DNA of 64,000 nt from Micromonospora sp. WMMD812 (GTDB taxonomy: Bacteria; Actinomycetota; Actinomycetes; Mycobacteriales; Micromonosporaceae). Positions 17,401 to 24,666 of this stretch are shown one piece after another. Location: assembly GCF_027497215.1 (NCBI RefSeq), contig NZ_CP114904.1:62001-126000 (forward strand), read 5' to 3'. The translations under genes were made by a program, and so were the position numbers. The notes under the pieces are model-generated. The model worked only from the letters and a program-made list of their open reading frames with translations. It was not told where the DNA came from and did no database searches. Position 1 is the stretch's first letter. Every line of letters starts with the position of its first letter.

Positions 17401-18407
17401 ACGGTGCCGATCGGGCTCGGGTCCCAGTTGTCCCAGCGGTCCGAGCGGGTGAGCGTCATCGGCAGCGACGCCGTGGCCGGGTGGTTGCGGTCCAGGATGT
17501 TGACCACCGTCTGGTTCACCGGGGGCAGTTCGGGGGCGGTGGTGCTGCCGGTGAACAGCCGCAGGTCGGCGAGTTGGGTCAGCGGCTCGCCGCTGTTCGC
17601 GGTGACGTTCAGCCGGAAGTGCCGGAACTCCTGCGGGGTGGCGATGTCGAACCGGCGGGTCTGGAACCGCTCCGCGAAGCTCTGGCCGGTCCGCCGGTCC
17701 ACGTCGGACCAGGTCTGCCCGTCGGCCGAGCCCTGCAGCGTCCAGTCCTTCGGGTCCCGGCCGGGGGAGTCGTTGGCCGAGGTGAGGGCGTATCCGGTGA
17801 TGCGCTTCGGCGCGCTCAGCTCGTACGCCACCCACGCCGTCGGGGAGCGCGCGAGCCACTTGGTGTTGGCGTCGCCGTCGGTCAGCTTCTCCTTGGTCTC
17901 GTTCGGCGGGTTCTCGCCCGAGGCGGTCACCCGGGCCACGGGCTCGGCGACCGGGATGGCGCCGGCCGGTCGGGTGCCGATCAGCCCGGTGAACCAGGTG
18001 GAGTCGACCTGCGCGCGGGCGGCGTCGGCGATGCCGACGAACCCGCCGCCGGACTTCATGTAGGTCTGCAACGCCGTTTCCTGCTCACGGTTGAGCGTGG
18101 CGCCGGTCGCGGAGAGGAACACCACGCTGCGGTACGCCGCGAGCCCGGCCGTGGTGAACACGGCCGGGTCGGTGGACTCCGTGACGTCGATGTCGTGGTC
18201 CGCGGCGAGATCCTTGATCTCCGCCGTCGCGCGGGCCACCGGGTCGTCCTGCTCGGCCGCGGGGCCGTGGAAGACGAGGACCTTGATCGGGTCCGGTGGT
18301 GCCGCCTTCGGCGCGGCCGCCGGCGCGGCGGCCATCGCCGCCGAGGCCGGCAGGAGTGTGGCGATCGCCGCGATCGTGGCGAGGGTTCGTCGTACGTTTC
18401 TGGTCAT
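14475..18407 (-). CDS. Secreted ThuA / sugar-dehydrogenase propeller / PKD / DUF1080 fusion
   Basis: 1310 residues. The ATG at 18407 is preceded by GGAGGG and opens a signal peptide ending near AAMAAA. Domains in order: ThuA-like fold (about 40-155 and 290-402) split by a discoidin/F5-8C module (157-287); glucose/sorbosone-dehydrogenase type beta-propeller (about 416-927, with EPHGLTIAPDG, HSCCHAGGGMAFD, LAGKIIRIHPEPDG, FGPDGALYLLDYG); PKD domain (935-1005, EFGDGATSTEANPRHTY); a module of about 80 residues shared with the cupredoxin protein (1007-1090); and a C-terminal DUF1080/3-keto-disaccharide-hydrolase lectin-like domain (1095-1310). It probably oxidises sugars at the cell surface, perhaps cleaving the 3-keto product with the DUF1080 part. 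Cofactor and substrate are not visible. It lies between laccase (20-base gap) and cupredoxin (8-base gap). Confidence 0.85.
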   Translation of the reverse strand: MTRNVRRTLATIAAIATLLPASAAMAAAPAAAPKAAPPDPIKVLVFHGPAAEQDDPVARATAEIKDLAADHDIDVTESTDPAVFTTAGLAAYRSVVFLSATGATLNREQETALQTYMKSGGGFVGIADAARAQVDSTWFTGLIGTRPAGAIPVAEPVARVTASGENPPNETKEKLTDGDANTKWLARSPTAWVAYELSAPKRITGYALTSANDSPGRDPKDWTLQGSADGQTWSDVDRRTGQSFAERFQTRRFDIATPQEFRHFRLNVTANSGEPLTQLADLRLFTGSTTAPELPPVNQTVVNILDRNHPATASLPMTLTRSDRWDNWDPSPIGTVHTLAQVEERHYNPGPGANGPFHPVSWCRDYDGGRSFYTGMGHTEGSYGEDAFRTHLAGALNWTTGRLRGDCQATIAANYKVERLTAANQTGQLDQIGEPHGLTIAPDGTVFYVGKAACPTGPIADWNNPNVGLGCGTVHSWDPQTKQVKLLTTLEVMGNRGSGSELVKNEEGLLGIVPDPAFANNGWLYVYWMPHESIDRVQRVGQRTISRFTYDREAQTIDQATRKDLLQFPVQIHSCCHAGGGMAFDDKGNLYVGSGDNNSSEGSQGYSGNNWTQEYQGISFQDARRTSGNTNDLAGKIIRIHPEPDGTYTIPEGNLFPPGTEKTRPEIYVMGVRNIARLQIDPERQWLTAGWVGPDASSPSPTLGPAKYETATIITSAGNHGWPYCMGNRQPYRDRSNTDATVLTGWYDCDNLKNESPRNTGLVNIPPARDNMIWYSPDGGGPIFPKRADGSGLPTYVAADATYTQPYLRGGGQAIMSGPTYHRDRVDPNSTVAWPAYWDDKWFIGDQSNANNRVAVTVDPAGVPQAAPPVYAESLRAIIPSGSGDTRLQSWMDAKFGPDGALYLLDYGGGFFSLHPNQKLIRITYTGGAPTPAPAATSVAVQNKPLTIAFTGSRSGGVSHRWEFGDGATSTEANPRHTYARVGTYTAKLTVTYADGQTATVQTTVTVGCAAPDGRDTVWLGDTDTGVPSRTVGQGCTANDLIDDESTWPDHDSFVRHVTAVARALQGDGLLTGREAGTLTRLAAASDIGRGGHTGYEPLFDGTAESLRGWQQAPSGQFGIQPDGSLRSSGGLGMLWHTKELGDFSLKLQFRDIAPDTGRANSGVFIRFPDPRIPLDQRPPGSCGTVGSARTSPAWVAIYCGHEIQIYDGETGEPQKTGSVYNFDPVPLAQAGVTPKDQWNDYEIRAVGQHYTIIRNGVVINEFDNTPGKQSSRAGDPPTDLRQFLRGFVGLQNHGDNDLIEFRNIRVRDL

Positions 18408-18427
18408 CCCCGTGCACCCTCCTTCAG

Positions 18428-19432
18428 TCAGCTGCCGTGCTGGTGGGTGTGGCCTTGGAACCGGTGGATCGCCTCCTCCGCGCCGGGCGGCATGCTGCCG
18501 TCGGCGTTGCGCACCAGGAAGAGCCCGACCATGCCGCCGTCGGAGTGGGACTGCACGTGGCAGTGGTACATCCACGCCCCGGGCCCGACGCCCTCGCCGG
18601 CCAGCACCTGGAAGCCGAACGAGCTGCCCGGGTTGAGGTCCTTGTTGTCGATCACGTGGCTCGGGTCGCTCGGGCCCTCGAGCATCCCGGTGCGGTTGTC
18701 CGCCCACCGGTGCGCGTGCAGGTGGAAGGTGTGGAAGAGGCTGCCGTGCCCGATCGCGATCCACTCCACCCGCTGGCCCAGGTTCGCCTCGAACATCGGG
18801 GTGTCCGGGGCCATCCTGTTGTTGATCAGCATGTCGTTGAACACGACGGTGAACTGCTTCTCCGGCAGGATGTCGCCGCGGCGCCGGACGATCAGCGCGC
18901 CGTACAGCCCCTTGGCCACCCCGGCGCTGCCGTGGTCGGTGCCCATCGAGTGGTCGTGGTAGTGCCAGTAGCCGGCGCTGCCTGGCATGAAGCGCCGACC
19001 CGCCGCGGCGAACATCTCCCGGGAGCGCCACACGTACGTCCGGGTCTCGCCGGGGTTGTTGAACGAGGCGTTGAGCGGGCTGCCGTCCGAGTCGGTGCTG
19101 TAGTCCACCCCGTGCGGGTGGATGGACAGTCGCTGGTTGGTGGTGTTGACCAGGGTGATCTCGAGCGTGTCGCCCTCGTACATCTCCAGCACCGGACCCG
19201 GCACGGTGGCCTGGCCGGGTGCCAGGCCGTACCCGAACAGCCCGCCGGGCAGCTGCTCGGCGTAGAGGGTGATGCGCTTCGTGGCGCCGGTGCCGGCCCG
19301 CGCCGGACTCCCGGCGAACGGGTTGCCGACCGTGGGCGCGGCCACGCCCAGCGCTCCGGCGGCCAGCACGCTGGTGGTCATCAGGGATCTGCGGGACAGG
19401 TGGCGGGGGGAGCCGACAGCATGGTCGTCCAT
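18428..19432 (-). CDS. Two-domain small laccase (multicopper oxidase)
   Basis: 334 residues, the length and layout of the Streptomyces small laccase (SLAC). All copper motifs are present: HPHG (His105, His107), WHYHDH (His157, His159), HTFHLH (His234, His237, His239) and HCH...H....M (His290, Cys291, His292, His296, Met301). The T1 copper therefore has a Met axial ligand, and the trinuclear site forms between subunits of a trimer in this family. A twin-arginine signal (SRRSLMTTSVLAAGALG) exports the folded enzyme. The C-terminal tail is His-rich (HRFQGHTHQHGS). The ATG at 19432 follows GGAG. First gene of a four-gene operon; it would reduce O2 to water with electrons from phenols or, by inference, the operon's cupredoxin. 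Confidence 0.93.
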   Translation of the reverse strand: MDDHAVGSPRHLSRRSLMTTSVLAAGALGVAAPTVGNPFAGSPARAGTGATKRITLYAEQLPGGLFGYGLAPGQATVPGPVLEMYEGDTLEITLVNTTNQRLSIHPHGVDYSTDSDGSPLNASFNNPGETRTYVWRSREMFAAAGRRFMPGSAGYWHYHDHSMGTDHGSAGVAKGLYGALIVRRRGDILPEKQFTVVFNDMLINNRMAPDTPMFEANLGQRVEWIAIGHGSLFHTFHLHAHRWADNRTGMLEGPSDPSHVIDNKDLNPGSSFGFQVLAGEGVGPGAWMYHCHVQSHSDGGMVGLFLVRNADGSMPPGAEEAIHRFQGHTHQHGS

Positions 19433-19551
19433 GGAACTCCGTTCACGCCCGAGCAGGTCGCGACAGGGCAGGGTGCGGCGACCGTCGACAGCAGGAGTCG
19501 GCCCCCACGCGTCCGTGACCTCGTCGCGGACTTCTCTCGGATGAGTCAGAA

Positions 19552-19594
19552 CTTTTGTCGAACGACGAAAATCTATGTATGGCATTGACGAAAG
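19552..19594 (-). promoter_or_regulatory. Shared element and promoter region of the laccase operon
   Basis: Read on the minus strand: CTTTCGTCAATGCCATACA, then TAGATTTTCG, then TCGTTCGACAAAAG. It matches the element at 2277-2309 upstream of the GH87 gene block for block. TTTACT, a 17-base spacer and TAGATT overlap it as a plausible promoter. TTTTGTCG and CGACGAAAA (19553-19571) also form an imperfect palindrome. The whole segment is conspicuously AT-rich compared with its surroundings. The leader to the laccase ATG is about 120-150 bases. Confidence 0.5.
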
Positions 19595-19855
19595 TAAAGA
19601 TCTGCTTACGAAAAGACCGGCTCTTGCCAGGGACGCGGTGGCGTGATCAGCAGGTTGCGGTCGCGCCCTGGCGGAGGCAAAGGGCGGCGCCCGCGTGCGA
19701 GACGGACGAGAGGCGTCGCGCGCGGCGCCCGCGGTTCGCCGACGTCGCGGCGCGACGTCGGCGTCAGCCTGCCGTCGGTCTGGCGGAATTGTGGCAAGCG
19801 TCGGTCAGCGAAGCAGCCGGCCGCGTTCGGCCGGACCCCGAAGGCTCTCCGGTGT

Positions 19856-19874
19856 TTAGGTTAGGCTAACCTGC
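19856..19874 (+). promoter_or_regulatory. IdeR/DtxR iron box before the ABC exporter genes
   Basis: TTAGGTTAGGCTAACCT (19856-19872) reproduces the left 17 of 19 positions of the IdeR consensus. It lies 32 bases before the GTG of the first ABC gene. Iron-replete repression of the downstream genes is the expected consequence. Confidence 0.85.
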
Positions 19875-19905
19875 CCCTGATCCACGGGGAGGGGCGCACA
19901 CGGTC

Positions 19906-21627
19906 GTGGCGGACGACGAGATCACCACCGGCAGCGTGCTGCGCCGCGCCCTGCGCCGCCAGCGTGGCCGGGTGCTGGCCGGCATCGTGCTGCTCTGCCT
20001 CCACCAGGCCACCGAGGCGCTCGTCCCGGTCGCCATCGGCGTCGTCATCGACCGTGCCGTCGCCACCGGGGACGTCCGTACGCTGCTGCTCTCCCTCGCC
20101 GGTCTCGCCATCCTCTTCACCGTCCTCGCCTTCGCCTACCGGACCGGCGCACGTCACGCGTACGCCGCCGTCGAACGGGAGGCGCACCTCTCGCGGGTCG
20201 AGATCGCCGGGCGGGCTCTCGACCCGCGCGGACACCGGTCGGGCCTGCGCGACGGTGAGCTGCTCGCCGTCACCGCCTCCGACGCGGAGCTGTCCGCGCT
20301 GGTCGTACGGGTCGCCGGGCTCACCGCGGCGGCGTTCACCGCCCTGCTCGTCGCCGCCGTCGCGCTACTCATCGTCGACATCCCGCTCGGGCTCGGCGTG
20401 CTCGTCGGCGTACCCCTGGTGGTCCTCGCCCTGCACCGCATGGCGCCGCTGCTCACCCGACGCGGCGCCGCACAGCAGGAAGCGCTCGCCGTCACCACCG
20501 CGCTCGCCGTCGACCTCGTCGCCGGCCTCCGCGTGCTGCGCGGCATCGGCGCCCAGGACCACGCGGCACGCCGCTACGCGGGCGCCAGCCGGCACGCCCT
20601 CGACGTGACGCTGCGCGCCGCCACCACCAAGGGGCTGCACCTCGGGCTCACCACCACCGTCAACGGTCTCTTCCTCGCGGCGGTCGCCGGCGTCGCCGGC
20701 TGGCTCGCACTACAGGGCCGGCTCACCATCGGCGAACTCGTCGCCGTCGTCGGGCTCGCCCAGTTCGTCGCCGAGCCGGTGCAGACGCTCGGATACTGCG
20801 TACAGCTGTTCGCCATGGCCCGGGCCTCCGCGGGACGGGTCGCGCGGGTCCTCGGCGCCCCGCCGCTCATCCGGCCGGGCACCGCCGGCCCGCCGGCCCC
20901 GAGCCCGTCCCGGCTCGCCCTCGACGCGGTCACCTACGCCGGGCTCGACGGAGTCTGCCTGCAGGTCCGGGCCGGTGAGGTCCTGGGCGTGCTCGCCTAC
21001 GATCCCGCCGAGGCCGAGGCGCTGGTCGCGCTGCTGTCCGCCCGCGTGTCCCGGGACGACTACCAGGGGACGCTGTACGTCGACGGCGTGCCCGCCGACG
21101 AGCTGCACATCGACGCCATCCGCAGCACGCTGTTGGTCGAGCCGCACGACGTGGCGTTGTTCGAAGGGACGCTGCGCGCCAATCTCGCCGCCGGGGCGGA
21201 GGTCGAGGGAACCGAGGTCGAGGAGAAGGTCCTCCGCGACGCGGTGCGGGCCGCCGCGGCCGAGGACGTGCTCGCCGCGCACCCGGACGGCATCGACCGC
21301 GTGCTCACCGAGCGGGCAGCCAACCTGTCCGGCGGGCAGCGGCAGCGAGTCGGGCTCGCCCGGGCCCTTCTCGCCGACCCGCCGGTGCTGGTGCTGCACG
21401 ACCCCACCACGGCCGTCGACGCGGTGACCGAGGCGCTGCTCGCCGACGGGGTGGCCGCCGCCCGCGCGAGCGCCGCCCGCGGCACGGTGGTCATCACCCA
21501 CAGCCCCGCCCTGCTGCGGGTCACCCATCGGGTCGTCGTGATCGACCGCGGCCGCGTCGTCGCCGAGGGCTCCCACGAGCACCTCCTCGCCAGCGACGCC
21601 CGCTACCGGGAGGAGGTACTGCGGTGA
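19906..21627 (+). CDS. ABC exporter half-transporter with a degenerate ATP site
   Basis: 573 residues: a type IV exporter membrane domain (about 1-310, six hydrophobic helices) and a nucleotide-binding domain (about 325-573). The Walker A position reads VLAYDPAEAEALVAL, with no GxxGxGKS/T. The Q-loop has Glu for Gln (LVEPHDVALF), and the residue after the Walker B Asp is Pro instead of the catalytic Glu (VLVLHDPTTAVD). The LSGGQ signature and H-loop (ITHS) are intact. It can therefore supply only the signature half of an active site. The GTG start is kept; the next gene overlaps by four bases, which fits an obligate heterodimer. Iron-box control suggests siderophore export, or import of an Irt type (inference). 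Confidence 0.85.
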   Translation: MADDEITTGSVLRRALRRQRGRVLAGIVLLCLHQATEALVPVAIGVVIDRAVATGDVRTLLLSLAGLAILFTVLAFAYRTGARHAYAAVEREAHLSRVEIAGRALDPRGHRSGLRDGELLAVTASDAELSALVVRVAGLTAAAFTALLVAAVALLIVDIPLGLGVLVGVPLVVLALHRMAPLLTRRGAAQQEALAVTTALAVDLVAGLRVLRGIGAQDHAARRYAGASRHALDVTLRAATTKGLHLGLTTTVNGLFLAAVAGVAGWLALQGRLTIGELVAVVGLAQFVAEPVQTLGYCVQLFAMARASAGRVARVLGAPPLIRPGTAGPPAPSPSRLALDAVTYAGLDGVCLQVRAGEVLGVLAYDPAEAEALVALLSARVSRDDYQGTLYVDGVPADELHIDAIRSTLLVEPHDVALFEGTLRANLAAGAEVEGTEVEEKVLRDAVRAAAAEDVLAAHPDGIDRVLTERAANLSGGQRQRVGLARALLADPPVLVLHDPTTAVDAVTEALLADGVAAARASAARGTVVITHSPALLRVTHRVVVIDRGRVVAEGSHEHLLASDARYREEVLR

Positions 21628-23531
21628 CCGACGAACCCGGCCCGAACGTCGTCCAATCCCGGCAGTTGCTGCCCACGGCCACCGCCCGACAGACCTGGGC
21701 CGCGCTGCGGGCCGAGTTCGCCCGGCTGCCCGGGCTCAGTGTCGCCGCGGGCGCGTTGCTGGTCGCCGCCGCCGCGAGCGGACTCGTCGCCCCCTGGGTG
21801 CTCGGCCGGCTCGTCGACGACGTCATCGCCGGCTCCACCACGTCACGGATCGTGTCCTGGGCGAGCGTGATCGCGGGCGCCGCGGTGCTCGGCGGCGTCC
21901 TCACCGCGGCCGGGGCCGCGGTCGCCGCGCGGCTCGGCGAGACCGTGCTGGCGCGACTGCGGGAGCGGGTCCTCGACCGTGCCCTGCACCTCCCGTCCGC
22001 CACGCTGGAACGCGCCGGGACCGGCGACCTGGTGGCCCGGGCCGGCGACGACGTGGCGGTGGTGACGAACGTGATCGCCAGCAGCGGTCCCGCCTTCCTC
22101 GGCGCGCTGCTGTCCATCGTGCTGACCGCGGCCGGGCTCTTCGCCCTCGACTGGCGGCTCGGTCTCGCCGGGCTCGCCGCGGCGCCGGCGTACGCGTTGG
22201 CTCTGCGCTGGTACCTGGCGCGCTCGGTCCCGTACTACGCGCGGGAGCGGGTGGCGGTCGGAGAACGGGCCCAGGCGATGGCCGGGGCGCTGCGCGGCGC
22301 GGCGACCGTGCGCGCCTACCGGCTGGAGGACGCCCACGTGGCCCGGATCGCCGAGCGCTCGGCCGTGGCCCGGGACCTGTCGTTGGAGATCTTCAACCTC
22401 TTCACCCGGTTCGGGCTGCGCATCAACCGGGCGGAGTTCGTCGGGCTCGCCGCGGTGCTGCTCGCCGGGTTCCTGCTGGTCCGCGACGACCTCGCCACCG
22501 TGGGAGCGGCCACCACCGCCGCGCTGTTCTTCCACCGGCTCTTCAACCCCATCGGCCTGCTGCTGTTCGAGTCGGACTCCGTGCTGCAGGCCGGGGCGAG
22601 CCTCGCCCGGCTCGTCGGCGTCACGTCCCTGCCCACCGCCGCGCCCGCGGGCGACGGCGAGCAGCCTCGTCAAGGCCGGCCAACGGCCGGGCGGGTCGAG
22701 CCGGGGGCGCTGGAGGTGGTCGTCACCCGCCACCGCTACGACGACGGACCCGTCGTGCTGCGGGACCTCGCACTCCGTCTCGCCCCCGGGGAACGCGTCG
22801 CGCTCGTCGGCGCGAGCGGGGCCGGCAAGAGCACGGTCGCCGGCATCAGCGCCGGCATCATCACCCCCACCGACGGATCGGTGTCGCTGCGCGGTGTGCC
22901 GCTGGCCGACCTCGGCGAACATCGCGTCCGTCGCGAGATCGCGCTGATCAGCCAGGAGGTGCACGTCTTCGCCGGGTCACTCGGCGACGACCTGCGCCTG
23001 GCCGACCCGGACGCCACCGACGCTCAGCTCACCGCCGCCCTCGACCTGGTCGGCGCCACGGCCTGGCTCCGCACCCTGCCCGACGGCCTCGCCACGGACG
23101 TGGGGGAGGGCGGCAAGCAGCTCACCGCCGCCCAGGCCCAGCACCTCGCCCTGGCGCGCCTCGTCCTCGCCGACCCCGTCGTCGCCGTCCTCGACGAGGC
23201 CACCGCCGAGGCCGGCAGCGCCGGTGCCCGCGACCTCGACCGTGCCGCCCTGGCCGCCACCGAGGGGCGCACCACGCTGATCGTCGCCCACCGGCTCAGC
23301 CAGGCGGCCACGGCGGACCGCATCGTGGTCCTGGAGCACGGCCGCGTCGTGGAGCAGGGCACGCACGGCGAACTGCTGGCGGCCGGAGGCCGCTACAGCG
23401 ACCTGTGGCGTTCGTGGCGCACGCCGGATCCGGTGGTCCCGAGGGGACGAGACGGCGAGGAGGGTCTCGGCGACTCCCCAGTGGAGATGTCCGGCCTCCG
23501 CGCTTCCGGACCCGGACCCGCCACCACCTGA
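21624..23531 (+). CDS. ABC exporter half-transporter with the functional Walker A/B
   Basis: 635 residues: a six-helix exporter domain (about 30-340) and an NBD (about 365-600). Walker A is intact (GASGAGKST), as are the Q-loop (LISQEVHVF), Walker B with catalytic Glu (VVAVLDEAT) and the H-loop (VAHR). The signature is degenerate: LTAAQ replaces LSGGQ. These gains and losses mirror those of the partner gene upstream, so the pair can form exactly one consensus ATP site. The start overlaps the partner's stop (ATGA-like, four bases). The C-terminal 40 residues are a charged tail. Substrate unknown; iron-box control upstream points to a siderophore. Confidence 0.87.
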   Translation: MTDEPGPNVVQSRQLLPTATARQTWAALRAEFARLPGLSVAAGALLVAAAASGLVAPWVLGRLVDDVIAGSTTSRIVSWASVIAGAAVLGGVLTAAGAAVAARLGETVLARLRERVLDRALHLPSATLERAGTGDLVARAGDDVAVVTNVIASSGPAFLGALLSIVLTAAGLFALDWRLGLAGLAAAPAYALALRWYLARSVPYYARERVAVGERAQAMAGALRGAATVRAYRLEDAHVARIAERSAVARDLSLEIFNLFTRFGLRINRAEFVGLAAVLLAGFLLVRDDLATVGAATTAALFFHRLFNPIGLLLFESDSVLQAGASLARLVGVTSLPTAAPAGDGEQPRQGRPTAGRVEPGALEVVVTRHRYDDGPVVLRDLALRLAPGERVALVGASGAGKSTVAGISAGIITPTDGSVSLRGVPLADLGEHRVRREIALISQEVHVFAGSLGDDLRLADPDATDAQLTAALDLVGATAWLRTLPDGLATDVGEGGKQLTAAQAQHLALARLVLADPVVAVLDEATAEAGSAGARDLDRAALAATEGRTTLIVAHRLSQAATADRIVVLEHGRVVEQGTHGELLAAGGRYSDLWRSWRTPDPVVPRGRDGEEGLGDSPVEMSGLRASGPGPATT

Positions 23532-23596
23532 CGGGACGCCCGAACGGCGGGGTGCGGTGAGGCTGATCATGCCATCTAGCCAACGGGCGCAACTTT

Positions 23597-23613
23597 GTTT
23601 AGCCTAACCTAAC
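23597..23613 (+). promoter_or_regulatory. IdeR/DtxR iron box before the siderophore-binding protein gene
   Basis: GTTTAGCCTAACCTAAC carries a perfect right half of the IdeR consensus (GCCTAACCTAA) and a weaker left half. It is 49 bases upstream of the ATG at 23662. It gives the uptake genes their own iron-responsive promoter, separate from the exporter pair. Confidence 0.75.
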
Positions 23614-23661
23614 TCTCGGCCGTGACACCGGCCCCGACATCGAGAAACGGAAGACCTCACC

Positions 23662-24666
23662 ATGCGCGCGTGGCGTCCGATCCTGGCAGTGGCGGTGCTC
23701 AGCGCCATGCTCGCCGGCTGCGGCAACAACTCCGAGACCGGCGACAAGGCTTCCGCCGCTGGCCCCTGGTCGTTCAGCGACGGGTCCGGTCAGGTCGTCA
23801 AGGCGGACAAGACCCCCACCCGGATCATCGCGCACGCCGGCGAGGCCGCCGCGCTGATGTCCTTCGGCATCAAGCCCGTGGGGATCTACGCGGACGAGCC
23901 GGTCAAGACCGACCCCAACCTGAAGAACCTCGACCTCAGCGGGATCGAGGTCCTCGGCGAGGAGTGGGGCAAGATCGACGTGGAGAAGGCGGCCTCACTG
24001 CGGCCGGACCTGATCGTCGGGGACTGGTGGCCCGTCGAGAAGGCGCACAGCGGCATGGAGGAAGGCGTCGACGAGAAGAGCAAGAAGCTCGCCGAACTCG
24101 CCCCCGTCGTCGGCGTCGCGCAGGGCAAGTCGATCGCCGAACTGGCCGAGGGGTACGAGTCCCTGGCCAAGAGCCTCGGCGCCGATGTGGACAACCCGCA
24201 GATCGCCGCGAACAAGAAGCGCTTCGAGGAGGCGGTCACCGCCTTCAAGGCGGCCGTCGCGGGCAAGCCCGGACTCACCGTCGCGGCCATGTCGCCGGCT
24301 GACGACAAGTTGTACGTGGCCAACCCCGCGTACGCCCCCGAGCTGCTGGACCTGCAGAGCTGGGGCCTGAAGGTGATCAACCCCGACAAGCCGGACCCGA
24401 GCTTCGCCTACTGGGAGAACCTCAGCTGGGAGAACGCGGACAAGTACCAGCCCGACCTGATCCTCTGGGACGGCCGCTCCTTCACCCCCACCGCGAACGC
24501 GGACTGGGGCAAGAAGCAGCCGACCTGGTTCAAGATCAAGGCAGCCAAGGCCGGTGCCGCCGTCTCTTGGCCGGCGTTCTGGCTGCACACGTACGGCGAC
24601 TTCGCCACCGAGCTGGACAAGCTGACCGAGGCGGTCAAGGCCGCGGATCCGAATGTCGGCAACTAG
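23662..24666 (+). CDS. Iron-siderophore ABC transporter, substrate-binding lipoprotein
   Basis: 334 residues. The signal peptide ends in a lipobox (AMLAGC, Cys at about residue 20), so the mature protein is tethered to the membrane. The FecB/FepB-type fold is seen from residue 45 on: PTRIIAHAGEAAALMSFGIKPVGIY in the first lobe, LRPDLIVGDWW at its end, then a long connecting helix (NKKRFEEAVTAFKAAVAGK) and the second lobe. It captures ferric siderophore outside the cell and hands it to the permeases encoded next. The last 14 bases overlap the first permease gene. No siderophore biosynthesis genes lie nearby, so the ligand may be made elsewhere in the genome or by other species. Confidence 0.9.
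   Translation: MRAWRPILAVAVLSAMLAGCGNNSETGDKASAAGPWSFSDGSGQVVKADKTPTRIIAHAGEAAALMSFGIKPVGIYADEPVKTDPNLKNLDLSGIEVLGEEWGKIDVEKAASLRPDLIVGDWWPVEKAHSGMEEGVDEKSKKLAELAPVVGVAQGKSIAELAEGYESLAKSLGADVDNPQIAANKKRFEEAVTAFKAAVAGKPGLTVAAMSPADDKLYVANPAYAPELLDLQSWGLKVINPDKPDPSFAYWENLSWENADKYQPDLILWDGRSFTPTANADWGKKQPTWFKIKAAKAGAAVSWPAFWLHTYGDFATELDKLTEAVKAADPNVGN

Noticed and set aside
15129..18962. Long plus-strand open frame opposite the ThuA/dehydrogenase gene
   Set aside because: Antisense shadow without recognisable domains; the minus-strand protein has signal peptide and six domains.
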